Both the position numbers and the translations under genes were made by a program. From the NCBI RefSeq assembly GCF_965224175.1, contig NZ_OZ245041.1, positions 4,278,001-4,342,000 on the forward strand: DNA of 64,000 bases, written 5' to 3'. Origin of the DNA: Kordia sp965224175 (GTDB lineage Bacteria; Bacteroidota; Bacteroidia; Flavobacteriales; Flavobacteriaceae). The stretch's first letter is position 1, and each line of letters opens with the position of its first letter. Shown piece by piece: positions 6,421 to 15,151 of the stretch. The notes beneath the pieces are model-generated. The model was not told the DNA's origin and did no database searches. It saw only the letters and a program-made list of their open reading frames with translations.

Positions 6421-8166
6421 TTAGTTATCTTCTGAACTATTGATTTTACTGATGTTTTTGATGTAATAAGATGGGTAAATCCCTGTGTTTTTTATAAAAG
6501 CTCTCGAAAACATATCAGACGATTTAAAACCCGATTCTTCCGCGATAGATTTGATGTCATAGGATCGAAAAACTGGATCATCTTTTAAGCGCTGCAACGC
6601 ATAATTGATTCTTAAATTTCGGATATAATCAATAAACTTTAGCTGTTTATGCTCATGAATAATTTTTGACAAATACGTTTTATTAGTCTTTGTTTTTTTA
6701 GCTACAAATGTCAAATCACAATTTTTATTTCGAAACCATTCTTTTGCTTCAAGTTTATCTAACCCTTTTAAAACCTGTATTACTTTTTCATCATCAATAG
6801 TGATTATTTTTTTTGGTTTTTCATCAACTAATTCAGGAATCTTCTTTATTTCAAGTTCTTGTACTAGGTTATTAAAAGCAATTTTGTTTTTTTGTTTTTG
6901 TCTTCTGTAGAAAAGAAAAAATATACCCAAACAGGTTATCAATGCTGCGATAAACAACAATGAAGTGAAATTTGATTCATTCAATGTTTTAATCTCGTTT
7001 TTTAATAGTACCAAGTCATATTTTTCATGGATATCTTTTCTAACGGTACCTGTCACACGTTCATTAATACGATCATTTTCACTATATAAGTCTAAATACT
7101 TATAAGCATTGTCACGATCTTTCCGCTTTTTATAAATATCTACTAATTCTGCATAACCACTTTGGAGTATCGGATAATTCACGCTATTTTTTAGAGAAAC
7201 AGAATCCATTTTTTCAAAATACACAATAGCACTGTCAATCTCATTTAGCTTTTTAAAGCTCATGGCTTTATAATAAAATGCACTGGTAAACAAGTTCTTA
7301 TAATTAGATTTTTTAATCTCTTCAATAGATAAACTAAGTTGATGCAAAGCAAGCTTAAATTTTTCTTGTTCGTAACTTATAATGCCTTTATGAGTGTGAA
7401 ATAGAATAACTGAAGGGTCATTATTTTTACTAGTTACTTCAAATCCCAATTTATTATAGAAAACAGCAGAATCTAGAAGTTGACGTCTATTTTCAATATC
7501 CTCAATAGAAAGTTTGATATATGTATCACTTAAAGCATGAGTAGTAATTTCAAAAAAACCACTTCCAAAAGTTTTCATCCGCTGCGATGCTGGTGTATGA
7601 ATATAATTTTCATAATTCGTAGTTAGAATGTTTAATGCACCTTTATGATCGGCTAATACATTTTTTATTAAAGCAATATTATGTGAAATACCATAAGAAA
7701 ATATGGAGTCGTCAGAGTTTTTATAAAACTCGTAGGCTTTTGTGTAATATGTAAAAGCAGTTTCATAATCACCTCTTTGATATGAGAACATTCCTTTGGT
7801 AAAAATAGCTCTAGCTTCTAGTTTCGATCCTTGTAATTTATCTGAAGCTATATCAATAGCTTGATCTATATAAGAAGTTGATACCTCACTTTCATTAATA
7901 ACATCATAATGAATAGCTAAATTGATAAGCGCAATCACTTCGTTACTTATATTATTTTTATTCTTGGCGATTTTCAAAGATTTTTGTGCGTACAACTTCG
8001 CTAACTCTGCATTTTTGTACAGTGTTTTTTTAAATCTTAGATTAAGTTGATTGAAGGAATATTGATCTAAAGAATCAATTTGCTGCGCTTGAACATTAGT
8101 AGAAAAAATAAAAACCAATAAGACATAAAAGCGTAAATGCAATAAGTGAATTGAGGGAAAATGCAT
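6421..8166 (-). CDS. membrane-anchored TPR regulator with C-terminal AraC-type HTH (module 3)
   Basis: 581 aa. Signal sequence (residues 1-27, ending VQAQ), TPR-type repeats over ~30-390 (e.g. GMFSYQRGDYETAFTYYTKA), a membrane helix at ~400-420 (FTSLLFIAALITCLGIFFLF), then the juxtamembrane motif RRQKQKNKIAFNNL shared with module 2, and an AraC-type DNA-binding domain over ~470-575. It is the first of the three tandem copies in the direction of transcription. The start is a good ATG, preceded by TTTAATTTTAATC as in module 2. It probably senses an extracytoplasmic signal and controls nearby genes; the adjacent peptide is the obvious candidate for target or ligand, but this is inference. Confidence 0.85.
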   Translation of the reverse strand: MHFPSIHLLHLRFYVLLVFIFSTNVQAQQIDSLDQYSFNQLNLRFKKTLYKNAELAKLYAQKSLKIAKNKNNISNEVIALINLAIHYDVINESEVSTSYIDQAIDIASDKLQGSKLEARAIFTKGMFSYQRGDYETAFTYYTKAYEFYKNSDDSIFSYGISHNIALIKNVLADHKGALNILTTNYENYIHTPASQRMKTFGSGFFEITTHALSDTYIKLSIEDIENRRQLLDSAVFYNKLGFEVTSKNNDPSVILFHTHKGIISYEQEKFKLALHQLSLSIEEIKKSNYKNLFTSAFYYKAMSFKKLNEIDSAIVYFEKMDSVSLKNSVNYPILQSGYAELVDIYKKRKDRDNAYKYLDLYSENDRINERVTGTVRKDIHEKYDLVLLKNEIKTLNESNFTSLLFIAALITCLGIFFLFYRRQKQKNKIAFNNLVQELEIKKIPELVDEKPKKIITIDDEKVIQVLKGLDKLEAKEWFRNKNCDLTFVAKKTKTNKTYLSKIIHEHKQLKFIDYIRNLRINYALQRLKDDPVFRSYDIKSIAEESGFKSSDMFSRAFIKNTGIYPSYYIKNISKINSSEDN

Positions 8167-8261
8167 GATTAAAATTAAATTTGATTAGATAATTTAGGTC
8201 GCGAATAATATACAATTACCTCAATAATCATGCAAAACTAACAAAATATTAATGTGAGTCC

Positions 8262-8293
8262 ATTGGTCAATCTTATGGTTTTATGTAAATTTG
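8262..8293 (+). promoter_or_regulatory. promoter of ppa
   Basis: TAAATTTG at 8286-8293 matches the TAnnTTTG -7 element exactly. ATTG lies 20 bases upstream. The predicted transcription start is ~8300, 30 bases before the chosen ATG, which argues against the longer TTG-started frame. Confidence 0.6.
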
Positions 8294-8329
8294 CAGCCGA
8301 TTTTAGAAAAACGAGTAAGAAAAGAACAT

Positions 8330-8857
8330 ATGACAGCTAAAGAGAAAAGAACGCTAGATGCACTAATTGAAATTCCAAAAGGAAGTAGAAATAAATACGA
8401 GTACGACTTTGATTTAAAGAAAATTAGATTCGATAGAATGCTATTTTCTTCTATGATGTATCCTGGTGATTATGGATTCATTCCTGAAACATTAGCGCTT
8501 GATGGCGATCCACTTGATGTATTAGTATTAGGAACAGAACCTACATTTCCAATGTGTGTAATGGAAGTAAAACCAATTGGAGTTTTTCACATGGCAGATG
8601 AAAAAGGACCAGATGAAAAAATAGTTTGTGTACCAGTAAGCGATCCAATCTGGAATAGCTATGAAGATATTGAAGATTTAAATCCACACAGAATCAAAGA
8701 AATCACACACTTTTTCCAAGTATACAAAGATTTAGAAAAGAAAAAAGTAGATGTTGGTGGTTGGGGAAATGCTGAAGAAGCTTATGAAATTGTTGACAAA
8801 TGTGTAGCACGTTACGAAGCAAGCGAACACAAAACAAATGGTGACTTCACGATTTAA
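8330..8857 (+). CDS. ppa: inorganic pyrophosphatase, soluble (family I)
   Basis: 175 aa from ATG 8330 (MTAKEKRTLDALIEIPKGSR). Hydrolyses pyrophosphate to phosphate in the cytosol, pulling biosynthetic reactions forward. The family signature DGDPLDV is present near residue 57, as are IPKGSRNKYEYD, the active-site stretch YPGDYGFIPETL and DPIWNSYEDIEDL. Length fits family I enzymes. The reading frame can be extended to a TTG at 8291, but that codon overlaps the -7 promoter element, so the ATG is preferred. A strong terminator follows, so the downstream membrane pyrophosphatase is a separate unit despite its related chemistry. Confidence 0.95.
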   Translation: MTAKEKRTLDALIEIPKGSRNKYEYDFDLKKIRFDRMLFSSMMYPGDYGFIPETLALDGDPLDVLVLGTEPTFPMCVMEVKPIGVFHMADEKGPDEKIVCVPVSDPIWNSYEDIEDLNPHRIKEITHFFQVYKDLEKKKVDVGGWGNAEEAYEIVDKCVARYEASEHKTNGDFTI

Positions 8858-8884
8858 AAGTTACATACACAATAAATAATTAAT

Positions 8885-8921
8885 AAAAAACCTTCTAAAG
8901 CGATTTAGAAGGTTTTTTTTT
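8885..8921 (+). terminator. terminator after ppa
   Basis: AAAAAACCTTCTAAA ... TTTAGAAGG followed by nine T. 11-bp stem with a short loop, 28 bases after the stop codon. Confidence 0.9.
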
Positions 8922-8975
8922 CTCCCTGATTTTGTTACATTTATGCCTCAAATTAACAAACCAAACAAATAAAAT

Positions 8976-11276
8976 ATGGAATCAATGATGATTTACATGC
9001 CAATAGTTGCAGCAGCACTTGGCTTAATCTACATGCTCATCAAAAAGTCTTGGGTAATGAAACAAGATGCCGGAGACGGGACAATGAAAGAAATCTCGGA
9101 TCATATCTATGAAGGTGCTTTAGCTTTCTTAAATGCAGAATATCGCCTTCTAGCAATATTTGTAATTATTGTAAGTGTTGCACTCGCAGGCGTTTCGTTT
9201 ATTGTACCAACAACGCATTGGATGATTGTAATCGCATTTATCTTCGGAGCAATATTTTCAGCATATGCAGGAAATATTGGAATGAAAATCGCAACAAAAA
9301 CAAACGTTAGAACAACGCAAGCAGCACGTACAAGCTTACCAAATGCTTTAAAAATATCTTTTGGAGGTGGAACTGTTATGGGACTTGGAGTAGCTGGTTT
9401 AGCTGTTTTAGGACTGACAGCATTTTTTCTAATCTTTTTCCACTACTTTATGGGAGGAACATGGACAAATACTGACGACATGACTGTTGTGTTGGAAACA
9501 TTAGCAGGATTCTCTCTTGGAGCTGAATCAATTGCATTGTTTGCTCGTGTTGGTGGAGGAATCTACACCAAAGCAGCCGATGTTGGAGCCGATTTAGTAG
9601 GAAAAGTAGAAGCTGGAATTCCTGAAGATGATCCACGTAATCCAGCAACAATTGCAGATAACGTAGGAGATAACGTTGGTGATGTTGCAGGAATGGGAGC
9701 CGATTTATTTGGTTCGTATGTAGCAACAGTATTAGCCGCAATGGTATTAGGGAACTATATCATTAAAGATATGGGTGGAAATATTGTGAGCCAAGGATTT
9801 GAAGGAATTGGACCTGTATTGTTACCAGTAGCAATCGCTGGTGCAGGAATTATTATTTCGATCATAGGAACAATGTTAGTTAAAATTAAAAGTAACGAAG
9901 CTAAAGAAGCACAAGTTATGGGTGCATTGAATGTTGGAAACTGGACATCAATTGTGTTAGTAGCAGCAGCTTGTTTCGGATTAATTACATATATGTTACC
10001 AGATGAAATTTCAATGAAATTTTTTGGAGAAAATGGAGGTCAGCCAATTACGATCGCTTCAATTCGTGTATTCTACGCAACATTAGTAGGATTATTTGTT
10101 GGAGGAGTTATTTCAGCAGTAACAGAATATTACACAGGATTAGGTAAAAAACCAATCTTAGAAATTGTACAAAAATCAAGTACAGGAGCAGGAACAAATA
10201 TCATTGCAGGTTTAGCAACAGGAATGATTTCTACATTCTCTTCTGTATTATTATTTGCAGCAGCAATTTGGGCATCATATGCCTTTGCAGGATTTTATGG
10301 AGTAGCAATGGCTGCTTCTGCAATGATGGCAACTACAGCAATGCAGTTAGCAATTGACGCTTTTGGACCTATTGCAGATAACGCAGGAGGAATTGCAGAA
10401 ATGAGTGAACAAGACCCTATCGTTAGAGAACGTACTGATATCTTAGACTCAGTAGGAAATACAACAGCAGCAACAGGAAAAGGATTTGCTATTGCTTCTG
10501 CAGCTTTAACATCATTGGCGTTATTTGCAGCATATGTTACATTTACAGGAATTGATGGAATTAATATCTTCAAAGCACCAGTATTAGCGATGTTATTTGT
10601 AGGAGGAATGGTGCCAGTAGTATTCTCTGCATTAGCAATGAATGCCGTAGGAAAAGCAGCGATGGAAATGGTATACGAAGTACGTCGTCAGTTTAAAGAA
10701 ATTGCTGGAATTATGGAAGGAACTGGGAAACCAGAATATGATAAATGTGTAGCAATTTCTACGCAAGCATCATTAAAAGAAATGATGCTACCTGGATTAT
10801 TAACTATCGGATTTCCATTAGCAATTGCCTTTATTCCATTATTATTTGGAATGGATAATTTAGCTATCGCAGAAATGCTTGGTGGATATATGGCTGGAGT
10901 TACTGTAAGTGGTGTACTTTGGGCAATTTTCCAAAACAACGCAGGTGGAGCTTGGGACAACGCAAAAAAATCATTTGAAGCTGGAGTTGAAATCAACGGA
11001 GAAATGACATACAAAGGTTCTGATGCACACAAAGCAGCCGTAACTGGAGATACTGTTGGAGATCCTTTTAAAGATACTTCAGGTCCATCAATGAACATCT
11101 TAATTAAACTTACATGTTTAATAGGATTGGTAATTGCACCAATTTTAGGAGGACATTCAGACGAAACTGCAACAGCAGAAGAAGTGAATAAAAACGTAAT
11201 TCAAGTAAATGTTGAAGAATCTACAAACGATACTGTAGCAATCAATGCAGTTACTTTAGAAGAAGAAAATATATAA
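8976..11276 (+). CDS. hppA: ion-translocating membrane pyrophosphatase, K+-dependent type
   Basis: 766 aa, multi-spanning (about 16 helices expected). Couples pyrophosphate hydrolysis to pumping of H+ or Na+ across the inner membrane. The catalytic stretch DVGADLVGKVEAGIPEDD lies near residues 202-219, followed by NPATIADNVGDNVGDVAGMG; the second conserved acidic loop is DAFGPIADNAGGIAEM and the third DTVGDPFKDTSGPSMN. At the residue that separates the two subfamilies the sequence is GNTTAATGKG (near 493), with Ala where K+-independent enzymes carry Lys, so K+-dependence is predicted. Na+ versus H+ specificity cannot be settled by eye. The last ~30 residues are a polar acidic tail. Confidence 0.95.
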   Translation: MESMMIYMPIVAAALGLIYMLIKKSWVMKQDAGDGTMKEISDHIYEGALAFLNAEYRLLAIFVIIVSVALAGVSFIVPTTHWMIVIAFIFGAIFSAYAGNIGMKIATKTNVRTTQAARTSLPNALKISFGGGTVMGLGVAGLAVLGLTAFFLIFFHYFMGGTWTNTDDMTVVLETLAGFSLGAESIALFARVGGGIYTKAADVGADLVGKVEAGIPEDDPRNPATIADNVGDNVGDVAGMGADLFGSYVATVLAAMVLGNYIIKDMGGNIVSQGFEGIGPVLLPVAIAGAGIIISIIGTMLVKIKSNEAKEAQVMGALNVGNWTSIVLVAAACFGLITYMLPDEISMKFFGENGGQPITIASIRVFYATLVGLFVGGVISAVTEYYTGLGKKPILEIVQKSSTGAGTNIIAGLATGMISTFSSVLLFAAAIWASYAFAGFYGVAMAASAMMATTAMQLAIDAFGPIADNAGGIAEMSEQDPIVRERTDILDSVGNTTAATGKGFAIASAALTSLALFAAYVTFTGIDGINIFKAPVLAMLFVGGMVPVVFSALAMNAVGKAAMEMVYEVRRQFKEIAGIMEGTGKPEYDKCVAISTQASLKEMMLPGLLTIGFPLAIAFIPLLFGMDNLAIAEMLGGYMAGVTVSGVLWAIFQNNAGGAWDNAKKSFEAGVEINGEMTYKGSDAHKAAVTGDTVGDPFKDTSGPSMNILIKLTCLIGLVIAPILGGHSDETATAEEVNKNVIQVNVEESTNDTVAINAVTLEEENI

Positions 11277-11305
11277 TAAGGAACCGACTTCTTATTTAAG
11301 AAAAG

Positions 11306-11334
11306 ACCGCAATTGTAATGATTGCGGTTTTTTT
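11306..11334. terminator. terminator between hppA and the convergent methyltransferase gene
   Basis: ACCGCAAT ... ATTGCGGT stem followed by seven T on the plus strand. An A-rich left flank gives a weaker T run for the minus strand. Confidence 0.85.
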
Positions 11335-11339
11335 ATGCA

Positions 11340-11825
11340 TCACTTTTTTTCATATACATAAAGCGTATATAAAAATGCTTCTTTAGATTTAAATGGAATT
11401 ACTTGTTCGGCTTTCCATGCAGGAATATCAAAATCGTGTGTGACAATTCTAGCTCCTTTAGGCAATTCATTTTCGAGTTTTAAAGAAAGTTTACCTAACG
11501 AATCGCGAGTGAGATATAAAATAAGCGCATCTGCTTTCGATACATCAGCTTTTAAGAAGCTTTCTTCTATGATGTTTATTCGATTAGTTATTGCAGCTTT
11601 TTGAATGTTGTTTTTAGCCGCTTTTAAGGCTTCTGGTAATATTTCATATCCAATACAGTTAACATCTGCTAATTTTGTGGCAGCAATCAAATTTCGAGCG
11701 TCGCCACAACCTAAATCTATCAATGTTTCTCCATCTTTTAAATTTAAAAGACGTAGTTTTTCTTGAACAACTTCATCAAGTGTGCGTTCGTAAGGTTCGT
11801 CCAAACGTGTTCGGAAAGTTTTCAA
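11340..11825 (-). CDS. class I SAM-dependent methyltransferase (161 aa)
   Basis: Motif I is LIDLGCGDARNLIAA (residues ~36-50), the acidic end of strand 2 is IGYEILPEAL, and a motif like LPKGARIVTHDFDIPAWK lies near 125-142. Together they give a compact Rossmann methyltransferase without extra domains. Substrate unknown; the overall pattern recalls small lysine or 16S-type methyltransferases. The frame has no usable ATG. It runs directly from the stop codon of the upstream gene, and TTG at 11825 is the first sensible start, 12 bases past that stop, so translation is probably coupled. An ATG at 11833 is out of frame and closes after three codons. Confidence 0.75.
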   Translation of the reverse strand: MKTFRTRLDEPYERTLDEVVQEKLRLLNLKDGETLIDLGCGDARNLIAATKLADVNCIGYEILPEALKAAKNNIQKAAITNRINIIEESFLKADVSKADALILYLTRDSLGKLSLKLENELPKGARIVTHDFDIPAWKAEQVIPFKSKEAFLYTLYVYEKK

Positions 11826-11837
11826 ATTTGCATAAAT

Positions 11838-14342
11838 TTAAGAAGATTGTAATTGTTGCTTTAAAGTTTCAAATGTATCCGATAAGTAAAATGCAGCCAT
11901 ACTTTTCAAGCGAATAATTAATTCTTGATGAACAAACTCGCCTTCTTCATTTGTACGTGCTAAAAATGCTTCTACACCATACTGCGAAATAATATGATAA
12001 TCTTGTTCAAAAGTATGTGTGCCAACTAATAAACCTTTCGCCGCAGCTTTTAAATCATCACAAAATAATAACGCGACTTTATCAGCTACAATTTCCATTA
12101 ATCTTGAGGTGATAAGTAAATTTTGTGAGTCATTAGCTTGCGATTTTTCTTTGCTAAACGGATTCAAATTCAACTTTTCGGTAACATCCATAACGCCTTG
12201 TCCTTTTTCGGCAACATTCGCAACTTGTTCTACACGATTAATGATTTTGCCATACTTTTCTACATTGGCAACGTTTCCAAAAATTGCACCAATATTTCCA
12301 ACAAAAGGTAAAACGGTGAGTAGCATGCTAACAACAGTAAATCCTTTATCTGCTGCGCCACGCCAAACATCAGTTGAGGTAATTTTAGAATGTTCAAAAT
12401 ACATATGCGCCAATTCGATAGCAATCAAAAAAGTTAAAGCATTTATTTCTAAATAACGAACATGTTCAGGATCTAGAAAGTCTATTCCAATCATTAAAAA
12501 AGACGGCTTTCCTTCTACACCAATTACAGAAGTGGCATACGTTCCGCGACCAATGTAACATTCAGGAACGTTGATTTGTAATGCATAACAAATCGCAGTA
12601 ATGCGCTCCATAATCTCAGGGTGATTGTGTGAGTTCAATCGATCTGAAAAAGAAATGACCGAGTCATAATCTGGCGGATTTAATGCGGCAATAAAGCTAT
12701 TCAATGAATCAAAAAAACCTTTAGCATTTTTAAAACAGCTAGGAACTACTTCTTTTAAAACTTCTTTCTTTTCAAGACGTTGGTATTGATTCGTATGCTC
12801 CAAAGGAGTTGTTGTTAACTTCTTTGCACGTAATATTTCCTGAATTGTCTTTGCTTTGTTCTTATAGGTTTCATGCGACAATAAAGCATCGATTCGTTTG
12901 TGTAATAAAGGTTGTAATTCAGCAAGTTTATGTTCTGTTTTAGAAACGTCTTCATTGAGTTGCTGTTGAATATGTAGAATGGATTCTAAAATAGTAATTT
13001 TCAATTGTCGTCCGCCTTCACCTTCTAACAAATTGGTTGTATTTGTGGGTAGCAAATCGGCAATACTATCATCGGGAAGCGTTTCATAAATCGTTCTATA
13101 CAAGGAAATAGCTTCCGAAAATCGTTCCGCATTATTCAAATGTTTGGCATAATTCAGATTAAACTCAAACACAATTTCATCTTTCTTTTCTTTTTCAATA
13201 AATGATTTATAAATATGATCGTGAAATGCAATAGTATGTTTTGCGGTTTCCTTTTGTTGTAAAGGTTGTAAAACGGTTAGCAATTTCTTCTGTTCAGCAA
13301 ATAAAAGTTCCCAATCTTCTACAATAATCACTAAATTATCACCAAAACTTTCATGTGCGTTTGTATGTTTTTTGAAGAGTTCTAGTAATATTTCTTGTTC
13401 GTCTAAAGTTACTTTTAAACGTTTTAACTGCGGAATTAAATCGGCTTTTAATTCATTAATCAACAAATCTGTTGTGGTACTTTGTAATTGAAACAGACGA
13501 GAAGCTAATGCTAAATGTGTATCTTTTTTATGGTATTTTTTCACAACAATATCTCCGAAAAGACCTAAGCGATTTCCAGTATTTTGAATCACAGGAAGTA
13601 ATTCTACATACAAAGCATCGTTCATGAATTCTGTGTAAAACGACAAACTATCTGTTGTAATTAAATCTTTTCCAGTTTTTTCTTGAAGCGAAAAACTTTC
13701 ATTAGAAATTGATTCGAGAATCATGGTGTCATCTGTTGTTTTTCCAACTAAAAATGTACGCTTGGAAGTCAGTACAAAATGCCAAGAAGTATTTTTAGAA
13801 TGTTTCTTCTCGGTATCATTAAAGGTAACTTCGCTTACGCCTAAAATGCTTAATACGTGTTCTTTAAAGTTTAGATTGTGAAAGATAAAGTTTTGAGTTT
13901 CCGTATCTATAGCTGTTACAAATGAAAGCTGCTCTGAATTTTCTAACGCGTATAAATGATCGTTTTGAAGCGTTAAAAGATGTGCTTGTAACTGTTTAAA
14001 AAATGCTTGTTTCTTTAAATCAAAATCGGCAGGTTTTTTTGTTTCTTGATAAGATGAAAGATCAACTTCAACATGTTCGGCAACAACATATATAATATTT
14101 TCATTCTGAATACATTGCAAACGAGTAGACGTGACAATTCCTTTCTTTTCATTGGTTTCTATATCTGTATCAACCGTAAAACCATTGGTAATTCGTTTAA
14201 ATGTGAGATCTGTTTGCGATTGTTTAGCATAAAAAGAACTGAGTTCAGTTTGTAAATCATAGACAGAAAAATCGTGAGAAACGTATAACTTGGCGATGGT
14301 TTTTTCGTCTTTACCTTTTGATCCTTTAAAAAAATTAAGCAT
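11838..14342 (-). CDS. large uncharacterised protein with a degenerate M48-like metalloprotease region
   Basis: 834 aa, no obvious signal peptide. Residues ~1-550 are mixed helix/strand with no family I recognise. Around residues 640-665 is TFLIAIELAHMYFEHSKITS, which resembles the helix of M48 peptidases (HELAH) but with Ile in place of the first His. A later MEIVADKVALLF resembles the M48 third-ligand motif (ExxAD). Between them is a Gly/Val-rich hydrophobic stretch (VSMLLTVLPFVGNIGAIFGN) that could insert in a membrane. It is therefore likely a non-catalytic or altered relative of M48 proteases, though chance similarity is possible. It is transcribed with the downstream methyltransferase. 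Confidence 0.6.
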   Translation of the reverse strand: MLNFFKGSKGKDEKTIAKLYVSHDFSVYDLQTELSSFYAKQSQTDLTFKRITNGFTVDTDIETNEKKGIVTSTRLQCIQNENIIYVVAEHVEVDLSSYQETKKPADFDLKKQAFFKQLQAHLLTLQNDHLYALENSEQLSFVTAIDTETQNFIFHNLNFKEHVLSILGVSEVTFNDTEKKHSKNTSWHFVLTSKRTFLVGKTTDDTMILESISNESFSLQEKTGKDLITTDSLSFYTEFMNDALYVELLPVIQNTGNRLGLFGDIVVKKYHKKDTHLALASRLFQLQSTTTDLLINELKADLIPQLKRLKVTLDEQEILLELFKKHTNAHESFGDNLVIIVEDWELLFAEQKKLLTVLQPLQQKETAKHTIAFHDHIYKSFIEKEKKDEIVFEFNLNYAKHLNNAERFSEAISLYRTIYETLPDDSIADLLPTNTTNLLEGEGGRQLKITILESILHIQQQLNEDVSKTEHKLAELQPLLHKRIDALLSHETYKNKAKTIQEILRAKKLTTTPLEHTNQYQRLEKKEVLKEVVPSCFKNAKGFFDSLNSFIAALNPPDYDSVISFSDRLNSHNHPEIMERITAICYALQINVPECYIGRGTYATSVIGVEGKPSFLMIGIDFLDPEHVRYLEINALTFLIAIELAHMYFEHSKITSTDVWRGAADKGFTVVSMLLTVLPFVGNIGAIFGNVANVEKYGKIINRVEQVANVAEKGQGVMDVTEKLNLNPFSKEKSQANDSQNLLITSRLMEIVADKVALLFCDDLKAAAKGLLVGTHTFEQDYHIISQYGVEAFLARTNEEGEFVHQELIIRLKSMAAFYLSDTFETLKQQLQSS

Positions 14343-14407
14343 AGATATAGAAATGACTTTTGAGATAGAAAAATAAACAATTTTACCGACAACTTATGGT
14401 TAGACAT

Positions 14408-14437
14408 AAAAAAAGCCATTCTGTTACGAATGGCTTT
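14408..14437 (-). terminator. terminator after the deoxynucleoside kinase gene
   Basis: AAAGCCATTC / GAATGGCTTT inverted repeat with a short loop. On the minus strand it is followed by TTTTTTTATG, 23 bases past the stop codon at 14460. Confidence 0.8.
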
Positions 14438-14459
14438 CCAATATTTTGATGGTTGCTTC

Positions 14460-15074
14460 TTAGAACAATCCGTGTATTTCTGCGTCAATTTTATTGATAA
14501 CACTTCCTAAATCTTCTGGATTATCCACAAAATCTAAATCATCTACATCAATAATTAATAACTTTCCTTGGTCATATTTTGAAATCCAAGCTTCATAGCG
14601 TTCATTCAGCCTACTCAAATAATCAATACTAATAGAATTCTCATAATCGCGTCCGCGTTTGTGAATTTGAGCAACTAAAGTAGAAATATCGGCACGTAAA
14701 TAAATTAGCAAATCTGGTGCATCTACCAACTTTTGCATCAACTCAAATAACGATTGATAATTTTCATAATCGCGATTTGTCATCAAGCCCATTGCATGAA
14801 GGTTTGGTGCAAAAATATGCGCATCTTCATAAATAGTTCGATCTTGAATGATCTTTTTTCCGCTTTCGCGAATCTGTAATACTTGTCTAAAACGACTGTT
14901 TAAGAAATAGATTTGAAGGTTAAAACTCCAACGTTCCATTTGCGTATAAAAATCGTCTAAGTATGGATTGTCAACTACATCTTCAAAATGTGGTTCCCAA
15001 TGATAATGTTTCGCTAATAGTTTTGTTAAAGTTGTTTTTCCTGCGCCAATGTTTCCTGCAATTGCAACGTGCAT
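14460..15074 (-). CDS. deoxynucleoside kinase
   Basis: 204 aa cytosolic kinase of the dNK/dGK family that phosphorylates deoxynucleosides for salvage. The P-loop is GNIGAGKT at residues 7-14. DRTIYEDAHIF (~78-88) matches the (E/D)R(S/T) substrate-binding motif, and RGRDYE near 150 is the Arg-rich lid. Length matches bacterial deoxyadenosine/deoxyguanosine kinases. The start ATG gives the usual MHVAIAGNIG N-terminus. It stands alone between terminators, with its upstream neighbour transcribed in the same direction. Base specificity cannot be assigned by eye. Confidence 0.9.
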   Translation of the reverse strand: MHVAIAGNIGAGKTTLTKLLAKHYHWEPHFEDVVDNPYLDDFYTQMERWSFNLQIYFLNSRFRQVLQIRESGKKIIQDRTIYEDAHIFAPNLHAMGLMTNRDYENYQSLFELMQKLVDAPDLLIYLRADISTLVAQIHKRGRDYENSISIDYLSRLNERYEAWISKYDQGKLLIIDVDDLDFVDNPEDLGSVINKIDAEIHGLF

Positions 15075-15151
15075 GTGATTCTGTGATTAGGTGTTTGCTT
15101 TACAATCAGACTGTTGGATTTTACAATCGATTCTAAAAATATTCGTTCTAT

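Noticed and set aside
988..8166. Complete lanthipeptide biosynthetic cluster
   Set aside because: Only precursor-like peptides and regulators are present; no LanB, LanC, LanM, radical-SAM, YcaO or peptidase-transporter gene is encoded in the window.
8291..8329. TTG-started extension of the pyrophosphatase
   Set aside because: It overlaps the TAAATTTG promoter element and adds residues not found in the family.
9448..11098. Minus-strand open frames inside hppA
   Set aside because: Shadows of a highly conserved membrane protein gene; no start context or domain.
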